DNA of 48,859 nt, taken from an uncultured Prevotella sp. Lineage in GTDB: Bacteria > Bacteroidota > Bacteroidia > Bacteroidales > Bacteroidaceae. The notes beneath the pieces were generated by a model. It had not been told where the DNA came from. It did not search any database and was given only the letters and a program-made list of their open reading frames with translations. Positions 24,534-33,078 of the stretch are shown in pieces (the first letter of the stretch is position 1; each line of letters opens with the position of its first letter). The DNA lies in contig CAKPZJ010000020.1 in the NCBI GenBank assembly GCA_934204655.1, positions 1 to 48,859 of the forward strand. The letters run 5' to 3'. Position numbers and translations under genes: made by a program.

Positions 24534-26279
24534 ATGGAAAATAATGCAGATTTAATCGCTCAGTGTACGGCCAAGGCACAGCAGTGGCTTAGTCCGGCGT
24601 TTGACGAAAAGACACGTAAAGAGGTAGAAGCCAAGTTGGCCGCCGTCGATAAAACCGATCTCATCGAAAGTTTCTATAAGGATTTGGAGTTTGGTACTGG
24701 TGGCTTGCGTGGCATCATGGGTGCCGGCAGCAACCGTATGAATATCTATACGGTGGGTATGGCTACACAGGGCTTTGCCAATTATCTGAAGCTGAACTTC
24801 AGCAATCGCGACCAGATATCGGTCGTGGTATGTCACGATTGCCGTAACAACAGTCGCCTCTTTGCTGAGACCGTAGCCGACATATTCTCTGCCAATGGTA
24901 TAAAGGTCTATCTGTTTGATGATATGCGTCCTACACCAGAGTGCTCATTTGCTATCCGCCACTTGGGATGCCAGGCCGGTGTAAACATCACGGCCAGCCA
25001 CAATCCTAAGGAATACAATGGTTACAAGGCTTACTGGGAGGATGGCGCACAGGTACTTGCTCCGCACGATACGGGTATCATAGACGAGGTAAATAAGGTA
25101 ATGGTAACGGATGTGAAGTTCGGTGGCAACAAGGAACTCATCCAGATTATCGGAAAGGAAATAGACGATGTGTATCTGGAGAAGATTAATACTATCTGTA
25201 TAGACCCAGAGGTGATAAAGCGCCAGCACGACCTGAAGATAGTGTACACCCCGTTGCACGGAACAGGTATGAAGCTGATTCCACAGTCTCTTAATTTCTG
25301 GGGATTTGACAATGTACATTGTGTCAAGGAGCAAATGGTACGCAGTGGTGACTTCCCCACGGTGGTGTCGCCCAATCCTGAGAATGGAGAGGCTCTTACA
25401 TTGGCCCTGCGTGATGCTAAGGAGATAGATGCAGACATCGTGATGGCCAGTGACCCTGATGCCGACCGTGTGGGTATGGCTTGCAAGAACGATAAGGGCG
25501 AGTGGATTCTGATTAATGGTAATCAGACTTGTCTGCTGTTCTTGTATTATATCATAACCAACCGTAAGGCGATGGGGAAGATGAAGGATAGCGACTTTAT
25601 CGTGAAGACCATCGTGACGACAGAAGTGATACGTAAGATAGCAGAAAAGAATAAGATAGAAATGCGCGACTGCTATACGGGCTTCAAGTGGATTGCACGC
25701 GAGATAGCTCTCTCTGAGGGTAAGCAGCAGTACATTGGTGGTGGCGAGGAGAGCTATGGCTTCCTGGCAGAAGACTTTGTCCGTGATAAGGATGCCGTAT
25801 CGGCTTGCTCGTTGCTGGCTGAAATCTGTGCTTATGCTAAGGATAAGGGCAAGACGCTTTATGATCTGCTGATGGAAATCTATCTGGAGTACGGCTTCTC
25901 TAAGGAGTACACCATCAATGTGGTGAAACCTGGTAAGACGGGAGCTGATGAAATCAAGCAGATGATGACCAACTTCCGCAATAATCCGCCGAAGGAATTG
26001 GGCGGCAGCAAGGTGATATGTTGGAAAGATTATCAGACACTTACCTGCACTAAGGAGGAAGGAACCGTCACCAAGTTGGATATGCCGGCTACGAGCAATG
26101 TACTGCAGTGGTTCTGCGATGATGAGACTAAGGTGAGCGTACGCCCGTCGGGAACAGAGCCCAAGATTAAGTTCTATCTGGAGGTTAAAGGTACCATGAA
26201 GTGTGCTGGATGTTACGACCGCTGCACCAAGGAGGCCGAGGAAAAGATAAAGGCCATCAGGGCCAGCCTGGGAGTTTGA
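24534..26279 (+). CDS. Phosphoglucomutase/phosphomannomutase
   Basis: The 581-aa alpha-D-phosphohexomutase interconverts glucose-1-phosphate and glucose-6-phosphate (or the mannose equivalents), linking glycogen metabolism to glycolysis. The active-site phosphoserine loop ITASHNPKEYNG has Ser155. The metal loop is DPDADRVG (Asp307, 309, 311), the sugar-binding loop is GGGEESYG (403-409), and the phosphate-binding loop RPSGTEPK begins at about 537. The start is the ATG at 24534, not an in-frame TTG four codons upstream. The C-terminus has an unusual Cys cluster (MKCAGCYDRC). Codon use here is less GC-rich than in its neighbours. A terminator follows at 26313-26357. Confidence 0.92.
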   Translation: MENNADLIAQCTAKAQQWLSPAFDEKTRKEVEAKLAAVDKTDLIESFYKDLEFGTGGLRGIMGAGSNRMNIYTVGMATQGFANYLKLNFSNRDQISVVVCHDCRNNSRLFAETVADIFSANGIKVYLFDDMRPTPECSFAIRHLGCQAGVNITASHNPKEYNGYKAYWEDGAQVLAPHDTGIIDEVNKVMVTDVKFGGNKELIQIIGKEIDDVYLEKINTICIDPEVIKRQHDLKIVYTPLHGTGMKLIPQSLNFWGFDNVHCVKEQMVRSGDFPTVVSPNPENGEALTLALRDAKEIDADIVMASDPDADRVGMACKNDKGEWILINGNQTCLLFLYYIITNRKAMGKMKDSDFIVKTIVTTEVIRKIAEKNKIEMRDCYTGFKWIAREIALSEGKQQYIGGGEESYGFLAEDFVRDKDAVSACSLLAEICAYAKDKGKTLYDLLMEIYLEYGFSKEYTINVVKPGKTGADEIKQMMTNFRNNPPKELGGSKVICWKDYQTLTCTKEEGTVTKLDMPATSNVLQWFCDDETKVSVRPSGTEPKIKFYLEVKGTMKCAGCYDRCTKEAEEKIKAIRASLGV

Positions 26280-26312
26280 TAAGCTACATCTATTAATGAT
26301 AGATAGGCAAAT

Positions 26313-26357
26313 AAGAAAGGTGCCGGTTCCATCCAAGGTGGTTCTGGTACCTTTCTT
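26313..26357 (+). terminator. Terminator of pgm
   Basis: Arms aagaaaggtgcc (26313-26324) and ggtacctttctt (26346-26357), 12 bp with one G-U pair, 34 bases after the stop. Confidence 0.7.
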
Positions 26358-26369
26358 GATTATGGTTGT

Positions 26370-26640
26370 CCTGCGCATTGTCTAACGGGTACAAGTCCCG
26401 AGTAAGCCCTAATAGCATGAATTACATAGTAATATGACTATGGGTAAGGCTGCTATACAAACTAACATCCGATTGCTATCCGGAACGGTCGGCGTAAATG
26501 AGGAAGGCTATTGTTGTCCGGTAAAACTTTAAATGAATATTCGCAAACATCCAAATTAACAAAGTTTGGACAGCCTTTATTTTACGGTGGATTTCAGAAG
26601 CAACTCTATAAGAATGTGATAAAAAACTAATAAGCGCTAT
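26370..26640 (+). other. Noncoding stretch with possible group II intron remnant
   Basis: The 514-base gap between pgm and gyrA contains, at about 26371-26540, ACGGGTACAAGTCCCG followed by gtaagccc...gggtaaggctgct. This resembles domain I segments of bacterial group II introns as I remember them. No domain V hairpin and no maturase frame are present, so at most it is a fragment. It could also be an unrelated structured leader. Nothing coding is seen in the gap. Confidence 0.25.
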
Positions 26641-26656
26641 TTTTAGTTAGAAAAGT

Positions 26657-26687
26657 TTTTCGGGGTCGTATTTTTTTTGTACTTTTG
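26657..26687 (+). promoter_or_regulatory. Putative promoter of gyrA
   Basis: TTTT (26657-26660), 19-bp spacer, TACTTTTG (26680-26687), followed by a leader of about 100 bases before the ATG. Confidence 0.5.
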
Positions 26688-26793
26688 ACCACTCGTATTG
26701 GCCCCGAAACGCTCAGAACGCACGAAAATGGCCTCAAACGCGATTTCGGCTTCTGCCACCACAGTAGAAACAACAATATAGTAAACATACATA

Positions 26794-29421
26794 ATGGACG
26801 AAAATCAGACTATTGATCAGGACAGGATCATTAAGATTAACATTGAGGAGGAGATGAAGTCCTCGTATATCGACTACTCCATGTCGGTTATCGTGGCCCG
26901 TGCCCTTCCCGATGTCCGCGATGGCTTTAAACCGGTACACCGCCGCATACTGTATGGTATGTTGGGCATCGGCAACACCAGCGACAAACCCTATAAGAAG
27001 TGTGCCCGCGTGGTAGGCGAGGTGCTCGGTAAGTACCACCCCCACGGCGACAGTTCGGTCTACGGTGCCCTGGTGCGTATGGGCCAGGACTGGAACATGC
27101 GCTACAAGCTCATTGACGGGCAGGGTAACTTCGGTAGCGTCGACGGCGACTCTCCTGCAGCTATGCGTTATACCGAGTGCCGCCTCGCCAAGATGGGCGA
27201 ACACGTCATGGACGACCTGGATAAGGAAACGGTAGACATGACCAACAACTTCGACGACACGCTCGTAGAGCCTACGGTGATGCCTACTAAGATACCTAAC
27301 CTGCTGGTCAATGGCGGCAATGGTATCGCCGTGGGTATGGCTACCAATATCCCCACTCACAACTTGGGCGAGGTGATAGATGGATGCTGCGCCTATATCG
27401 ACAATCCGGATATAGATACCGATGGACTGATGCAGTATATCCCGGCCCCCGATTTCCCCACCGGGGCCTACATATATGGTCTCGAAGGTGTAAAGCAAGC
27501 CTACGAGACAGGCCGTGGCCGTATCGTGATGCGCGCCAAGGCCGAGATAGAGAGCGGTGACAGCCACGACAAGATTATCGTGACCGAGATACCGTATGGG
27601 GTCAACAAGCAGCAGCTCATAGAGTACATCGCTGACCTGGTAAAGGAGGGCAAGATAGACGGCATATCCAACGTGAACGATGAGACGGGCCGTCAGGGCA
27701 TGCGCATCGTAGTCGATGTAAAGCGCGATGCCAACGCCAACGTCATACTGAACAAGTTGTTTAAGATGACGGCTCTTCAGAGCTCATTCTCAGTAAACTG
27801 CATCGCCCTTGTCAACGGCCGCCCACGTCTGCTCACCCTCAAGGAGTGTGTCCATTACTTCGTAGAGCACCGTCACGACGTAACTATACGCCGTACCAAG
27901 TACGAGTTGCGTAAGGCACAGGAGCGTGCCCATATCTTAGAGGGACTCATCATAGCCTGCGACAACATCGATGAGGTGGTACACATCATCCGCGAGAGCC
28001 GTACACCAGCCGATGCCCAGCTAAACCTGGAAAAGCGGTTCGAACTGGACAGCCTCCAGTCCAAGGCCATCGTAGATATGCGCCTGTCGCAGCTCACCGG
28101 CCTGCGCGTAGACCAGTTGCACGCCGAGTACGAGGAGTTGGAGCGCCAGATAGCCTACTTGAACAACATACTGAGCGACCCCGAGCTCTGCAAGAAAGTC
28201 ATGAAGGACGAGCTGACTGAGGTCAAGGAGAAGTATGGCGATGCCCGCCGTACGGAGATTATCCCGGCCGAGCATGAGTTCAACGCCGAGGACTTCTATC
28301 CCAACGACCCCGTGGTTATCACCGTGAGCCATTTAGGCTACATCAAGCGCACACCGCTCAGCGACTTCCGCGAGCAGGCACGCGGTGGTGTAGGGGCCAA
28401 GGGAGCGCACACCCGCGACAAGGACTTTACCGAGTATATCTACCCGGCTACCATGCACCAGACTATGCTCTTCTTCACCAAGAAGGGTCGCTGCTACTGG
28501 CTCAAATGCTACGAGATACCCGAGGGCGACAAGACCTCCAAGGGTCGCGCCATCCAGAACCTGCTCAACATCGAGCCCGATGACGCAGTTAACGCTTTCC
28601 TCCGTCTGCGTGGACGCGGGCTGGAAGACGAAGAGTTCGTGAACAGCCACTACGTAGTGTTTGCCACCAGCCAGGGAACGGTCAAGAAGACCAGCTTAGA
28701 GGCTTATAGCCGTCCGCGCGCCAATGGTGTGATAGCCATCAACATAGCCGAAGGCGACGAGGTGGTAGACGTGCGTCTTACCAATGGTAACAACGAGTTG
28801 ATTATGGCCAACCGCAATGGACGGGCCGTACGCTTTGACGAGAACGCCATCCGCACCATGGGCCGTACAGCCACTGGTGTACGCGGTATGCGACTCGATG
28901 GCGATGACGATGCCGTGGTGGGCATGATAGTAGTCAACGATGCCGACCGCGAGTCGGTTATGGTAGTCAGCGAGAATGGCTATGGTAAGCGTTCGCAGGT
29001 GGCCGACTATCGTGTTACCAACCGTGGCGGCAAGGGTGTCAAGACCCTCTCTATTACGGATAAAACGGGTCGCCTGGTGGCCATCAAGAATGTTACCGAC
29101 GACAACGACCTGATGATTATCAACAAGAGTGGTATCGTCATAAGGCTCGCCGTAGCCGATGTGCGCGTCATGGGCCGTGCCACACAGGGTGTACGCCTCA
29201 TCAACCTGACCAAGAAGAACGATGTCATTGCCAGCGTATGCAAGGTGATGAGCTCCGAACTGGAGTCGACTGTCGAGGAAGAGAGCCGTGCCGCCTGGGC
29301 TCAGAAGAGCGATGAAATCGCGCAGGACAATACAGCCCTGAACCCAGCTGACGATGAAATGGGCGTTTCGGATGCTGTCGACACCGAGCAGGGCGACACC
29401 ACGAATACGCCAGAGGAATAA
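26794..29421 (+). CDS. gyrA: DNA gyrase subunit A
   Basis: The 875-aa breakage-reunion subunit of the type II topoisomerase that introduces negative supercoils. The winged-helix region carries the quinolone-resistance-determining segment HPHGDSSVYGALVRM (82-96) and the catalytic tyrosine Tyr126 in RYTECRL. A GyrA-box-like NRGGKG motif occurs in the C-terminal beta-pinwheel. Ser87 equals E. coli Ser83 and is wild type, whereas the position equal to E. coli Asp87 is Gly91. The C-terminal 50 residues are acidic. The secreted TPR gene follows after 39 bases. Length and start (MDENQTIDQDRIIKINIEEE) fit Bacteroidales GyrA. Confidence 0.97.
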   Translation: MDENQTIDQDRIIKINIEEEMKSSYIDYSMSVIVARALPDVRDGFKPVHRRILYGMLGIGNTSDKPYKKCARVVGEVLGKYHPHGDSSVYGALVRMGQDWNMRYKLIDGQGNFGSVDGDSPAAMRYTECRLAKMGEHVMDDLDKETVDMTNNFDDTLVEPTVMPTKIPNLLVNGGNGIAVGMATNIPTHNLGEVIDGCCAYIDNPDIDTDGLMQYIPAPDFPTGAYIYGLEGVKQAYETGRGRIVMRAKAEIESGDSHDKIIVTEIPYGVNKQQLIEYIADLVKEGKIDGISNVNDETGRQGMRIVVDVKRDANANVILNKLFKMTALQSSFSVNCIALVNGRPRLLTLKECVHYFVEHRHDVTIRRTKYELRKAQERAHILEGLIIACDNIDEVVHIIRESRTPADAQLNLEKRFELDSLQSKAIVDMRLSQLTGLRVDQLHAEYEELERQIAYLNNILSDPELCKKVMKDELTEVKEKYGDARRTEIIPAEHEFNAEDFYPNDPVVITVSHLGYIKRTPLSDFREQARGGVGAKGAHTRDKDFTEYIYPATMHQTMLFFTKKGRCYWLKCYEIPEGDKTSKGRAIQNLLNIEPDDAVNAFLRLRGRGLEDEEFVNSHYVVFATSQGTVKKTSLEAYSRPRANGVIAINIAEGDEVVDVRLTNGNNELIMANRNGRAVRFDENAIRTMGRTATGVRGMRLDGDDDAVVGMIVVNDADRESVMVVSENGYGKRSQVADYRVTNRGGKGVKTLSITDKTGRLVAIKNVTDDNDLMIINKSGIVIRLAVADVRVMGRATQGVRLINLTKKNDVIASVCKVMSSELESTVEEESRAAWAQKSDEIAQDNTALNPADDEMGVSDAVDTEQGDTTNTPEE

Positions 29422-29460
29422 ATTAATGTAAACATCAAAACCTCATAACAATTATTGAAT

Positions 29461-30696
29461 ATGAAAAAGTTAATGATTGCTGCGTTGATGATGCTAAGCA
29501 CATCAGCAGTATTTGCAGGCGACAGCGATGCGCTGAAGGCCATCTTGAAAGCTAAGACTTACAGCGAGGCTGCCAGTCTGGTCAAGTCAAGTGTGAACTC
29601 ACTCGCCACCCCCGCCGAAAAGGCCAAGGCTTACAACTTCCTGGTAGACCTGGCCATGAAGAAGGTGGCACGCGAGCAGGCTACCATGCAGGCCAACCAG
29701 CTCGTGGCTCAGCTCAAGACAGGTAAGGTACAGCCTTATGATACCCTCGGCTACTACAAGGGTATCTACGATGCCATCGCCAACGCCATCGAGTGTGACA
29801 AGTACGACAATATGCCCGATGTCAAGGGCAAGGTTAAGCCAAAGTTCCATCAAGCTAACCAGAATAAGCTCTATGCCCTGCGTACCGAGCTTATCAATGC
29901 TGGTCAGAACTACGGCGAGGGCAACAAGCAGGAAGCCTTTAACAACTTCGCTCTGTATGTGGAGAGTGCCAAGTCTAACCTGTTCAAGGAGATAGCAGCC
30001 GCCAAGGCCCCCGACCAGTACTTAGGCGAGGTGGCCCGCGTAGCCGCTGTGTACGCTTTCCAGAATAAGGACATGGACAAGGCCAACAAGTATGTAGACG
30101 TGGCCCTGGCCGATACCTCTTCGTACAAGCAGGCCCTGGATCTGAAGATATACCTGGCTTCGCAGAGCCTGAAGACCAAGAGCGACTCCATCCAGTTTGC
30201 CAATACCCTCCAGGGACTCTACGACAAGGATCCCAAGAACGACATGGTATTCAGCCAGCTGGCTGCCGTGTATCAGGCAGTAGGCAAGACGGCCGAGTCA
30301 GCCAAACTTATCTCTGACCGACTGAGCGCTGACCCCAATAACTATGCCGCCCTGGCCCTCAAAGCTCAGAACGCCATGAACAGTGCCACCACTGACCCCA
30401 CAAAGTACGATGAGGCTATTGAGAACTTTAAGAAAGCCATTGCCATCAAACCTAAGGATGATGCCCTGGTATACACCTATCTCGCATTCTGTATCAATGC
30501 CAAGGCTGCTGCCTGCCAGAAAGCTGCCGAACAGAAGGCTATGATGACCGAGAGCGTGGGATATCTGGAGACAGCCCGTGACCTGGATCCCGACCGCCAG
30601 CGTGCCAACTGGGCCTATCCTCTCTATCAGTGCTACTACACTCTCTACGGTGCCAACGACTCGCGTACCAAGGAGATGGAAGCCCTGGTTAAGTAA
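29461..30696 (+). CDS. Secreted TPR protein, first of three tandem paralogues
   Basis: The 411-aa protein has a signal peptide (MKKLMIAALMMLSTSAVFAG) and an all-helical tetratricopeptide-type body. The ATG at 29461 is chosen over an in-frame TTG two codons earlier. A conserved block at about 115-170 (ECDKYDNMPDVKGKVKPKFH, then a helix ending INAGQNY) recurs in the next two genes. Canonical TPR-like units occupy 200-360 (AALALKAQNAMNS, KKAIAIKPKDDALVYTY), and the tail has RANWAYPLYQCYYTLYG. Location is probably periplasmic or at the outer membrane inner face. The function is unknown. A hairpin 21 bases after the stop should reduce read-through to the second copy. Confidence 0.85.
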   Translation: MKKLMIAALMMLSTSAVFAGDSDALKAILKAKTYSEAASLVKSSVNSLATPAEKAKAYNFLVDLAMKKVAREQATMQANQLVAQLKTGKVQPYDTLGYYKGIYDAIANAIECDKYDNMPDVKGKVKPKFHQANQNKLYALRTELINAGQNYGEGNKQEAFNNFALYVESAKSNLFKEIAAAKAPDQYLGEVARVAAVYAFQNKDMDKANKYVDVALADTSSYKQALDLKIYLASQSLKTKSDSIQFANTLQGLYDKDPKNDMVFSQLAAVYQAVGKTAESAKLISDRLSADPNNYAALALKAQNAMNSATTDPTKYDEAIENFKKAIAIKPKDDALVYTYLAFCINAKAAACQKAAEQKAMMTESVGYLETARDLDPDRQRANWAYPLYQCYYTLYGANDSRTKEMEALVK

Positions 30697-30716
30697 CTTA
30701 TAAGCTAACAGCATAG

Positions 30717-30751
30717 AGGGGGTGGTACCCTTTACGATGGTTCCACCCCCT
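30717..30751 (+). terminator. Terminator after the first TPR gene
   Basis: Arms agggggtggtacc (30717-30729) and ggttccaccccct (30739-30751), 13 bp with one mismatch, followed by TTCTTATTTTTT. The next gene starts only 22 bases later, so it may act as a partial terminator setting the ratio of the paralogues. Confidence 0.75.
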
Positions 30752-30772
30752 TTCTTATTTTTTATAATCATT

Positions 30773-31876
30773 ATGTGGAAGGTTAGAGTTGTCTTTACGG
30801 TTTTCCTGCTTACTGCCGTTATAGGCCGTGGGGTGGCTGCGCCTGCCGATACCCCTCAGACTCCGGCCGCGCAGAGCAATAGGCAGCTACAGTTGCTCAT
30901 TGCCAAGTTGCCCGTGTGTCATGATAGCACCTTCTACTACAATTTGGTTGCCGACATCGTAACGGCAGCCGTCAGGTGCGACAGCCTGGACCATCTGCCC
31001 AATGCCAAGGGCAAGGTTCGTCCCCAGTACCATCGGGCCAACGCCCAGACCGTAGGCCGCATCAGGCACCAGCTGATAGATGGCGGTCTCTATTTTTATC
31101 AGAAGGACAACCAGCGTGCCCTGGCACTCCTACAGTTATACCTCAGCACCCAGCATCATCCTCTATTCCATAAACAACAACAGAAAACGGGCCTTGCCTC
31201 ACTCTACGCAGGCCGTATTGCTTATGGCATGAAGGACTATGCCCTGGCAGAGCGTTACGCTGACGTGGCCCTGAAGGACAATGACCACGCACGCGAAGCT
31301 GCCCAACTGAAAATATACTGCATGAAGACCCGCATAGCCAACGAGGAGGATGCCCAGACCTACATACGCACACTGCAGGCCCTCTACGAGAAAGACCGGG
31401 CCAACGCGCATTACCGCGGACTCATCATCGAGTTTTATTCAGAACGTGGCATGCACGCCGAACTGGCTTCCTTTGTCGATGCCGAACTGGTCCGACATCA
31501 CAAGGACAAGTTGCTGTGGGCGCTGAAAGGCGAGACCGAAATGCAGGCCCATCGCTGGGACGTGGCCATAAACGCCTATCAGCACGCCGTGGCTCAGGAC
31601 AGCCTGTTTCTGCCCGCCCTCTATAATATAGGTATCTGCTATACCTCCAAAGCCATCCAGACCCGCGACAGCATAGAGACTGCCGGGGGGCAGATAACCC
31701 AGGAACAGACAGCGGCCATCCGCCAGCTACTGGCCGACGGCCGGCCCTATCTGGAAAAAGCACGGCGGCTGGACCCACAGCGTCATACGGTAGACTGGGC
31801 GCCGCCTCTGTACCAGGTGTACTATGCGCTGGGCGACCCGCGGGCCGAAGAGGTAAAACGACTGATAAAAATGTAA
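30773..31876 (+). CDS. Secreted TPR protein, second tandem paralogue
   Basis: The 367-aa protein starts at the ATG at 30773 (MWKVRVVFTVFLLTAVIGRG), which gives a signal peptide. An upstream ATG at 30722 would put the terminator hairpin into coding sequence. The shared block is RCDSLDHLPNAKGKVRPQYH (about 75-94), and the C-terminal motif DWAPPLYQVYYALGD matches the first copy. The middle contains TPR-like helices (QMQAHRWDVAINAYQHAV). Function is unknown. It shares an operon with the third copy (8-base gap). Confidence 0.82.
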   Translation: MWKVRVVFTVFLLTAVIGRGVAAPADTPQTPAAQSNRQLQLLIAKLPVCHDSTFYYNLVADIVTAAVRCDSLDHLPNAKGKVRPQYHRANAQTVGRIRHQLIDGGLYFYQKDNQRALALLQLYLSTQHHPLFHKQQQKTGLASLYAGRIAYGMKDYALAERYADVALKDNDHAREAAQLKIYCMKTRIANEEDAQTYIRTLQALYEKDRANAHYRGLIIEFYSERGMHAELASFVDAELVRHHKDKLLWALKGETEMQAHRWDVAINAYQHAVAQDSLFLPALYNIGICYTSKAIQTRDSIETAGGQITQEQTAAIRQLLADGRPYLEKARRLDPQRHTVDWAPPLYQVYYALGDPRAEEVKRLIKM

Positions 31877-31884
31877 CTGTAAAG

Positions 31885-33078
31885 ATGAGAAGGATAACAT
31901 ACATAATAATCATATTGTGCCTAAGCCTGTCGGCTTATGCCCAGAAGAAGGACATCGCCCAGGCCAGAGAGTTTGTCAAGAAGGGCAACAACCTTCCTAA
32001 GGCCGAGCAGCTCATGTCCAACCTGCTGAAAGACTCGGTAAACCGTCGAAATGACAAGATATGGCTCACGCTCTTTGATGCCCAGAAGAAGCAGTACGAG
32101 CAGGGCAACGAAAAACTTTACCTCAAGCAGCAGTACGATACTGCCAGTCTCTTTGCTTCAGCCAAGAAGATGTTTCAGACACTCGAAGGGCTCGACTCTG
32201 TTGATGCCCTGCCCGACGATAAGGGCAAGGTCAAGCTCAAGTACCGTAAGAAGCATGCCGCCCTGCTCAACGTGTACCGCCGCAACCTCTATAACGGGGG
32301 CATCTACTTCGTGCGCCACAATAAATACGAGGAGGCTTACGGCTACTTTGACATGTACATCGACTGTGGCCGCCAGCCCCTTTTCTCTGACTACAACTAT
32401 AACGACAACGACCCCAACATGCCTACGGCTGCTTACTGGGCCGTGTACTGCGGGTATAAGCTCAAGGATGCCAAGGCCACCCTGCACCACACGTACCTTG
32501 CCCTGAAAGATACTACTCATTACCATTTTATGTTGCAGTACCTGGCCGAGACCTATAAGCAGGAGAACGATATGAAGCGGTATCTGCAGACGCTGGAGGA
32601 GGGCTTTGCCAAGTATCCGCGGTTTCCATTCTTCTTCCCCCGACTGATAGAATTTTACACCCAGCAAAACGACTTGAAAGAGGCGCTCGATCTCTGTAAC
32701 AAGGCGCTCCGCAACGACAGTACCAGTAGTATCTACAACTTCTCCAAGAGTTCTGTTCTGCTAAGCATGAAGCAGTACGATGCGTGCCGGGCGATATGCC
32801 AGACGATGATAGCACGCAAGGACAGCCTGCCAGGGATATACCTCAATATGGGGCTGGCTTACTTTAACCAGGCCGTCGAGATGGACAAGTCGCTCAAGCA
32901 GTCGGCCAGCCAGCGCAAGGAGATAATGCAACTCTATCAGAAGGCCATGCCTTATCTGGAGACTTATCGTAAGAAGGCGCCCGACCAGAAACAGGTGTGG
33001 GGCTTACCTCTCTACACAATATACCTGAACCTGAACAAGGGTAAAGAGTTTGACGAAATAGATAAATTGCTACGATGA
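31885..33078 (+). CDS. Secreted TPR protein, third tandem paralogue
   Basis: The 397-aa protein has a signal peptide (MRRITYIIIILCLSLSAYAQ). The shared block reads GLDSVDALPDDKGKVKLKYR, followed by NLYNGGIYFVRHNKYEEAYG, and the tail is QKQVWGLPLYTIYLNLNKG. TPR-like helical pairs fill 190-330. Its stop overlaps the start of the helicase gene as ATGA (33075-33078), so a secreted protein and a cytoplasmic helicase are translationally coupled. The three proteins are similar in order and motif spacing but differ greatly in sequence, implying old duplication and divergence. Confidence 0.83.
   Translation: MRRITYIIIILCLSLSAYAQKKDIAQAREFVKKGNNLPKAEQLMSNLLKDSVNRRNDKIWLTLFDAQKKQYEQGNEKLYLKQQYDTASLFASAKKMFQTLEGLDSVDALPDDKGKVKLKYRKKHAALLNVYRRNLYNGGIYFVRHNKYEEAYGYFDMYIDCGRQPLFSDYNYNDNDPNMPTAAYWAVYCGYKLKDAKATLHHTYLALKDTTHYHFMLQYLAETYKQENDMKRYLQTLEEGFAKYPRFPFFFPRLIEFYTQQNDLKEALDLCNKALRNDSTSSIYNFSKSSVLLSMKQYDACRAICQTMIARKDSLPGIYLNMGLAYFNQAVEMDKSLKQSASQRKEIMQLYQKAMPYLETYRKKAPDQKQVWGLPLYTIYLNLNKGKEFDEIDKLLR

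Noticed and set aside
24945..26378. Long open frame (477 codons) antisense to pgm
   Set aside because: The opposite strand encodes a full phosphoglucomutase with all motifs; long antisense frames arise from its codon bias and have no recognisable domain.
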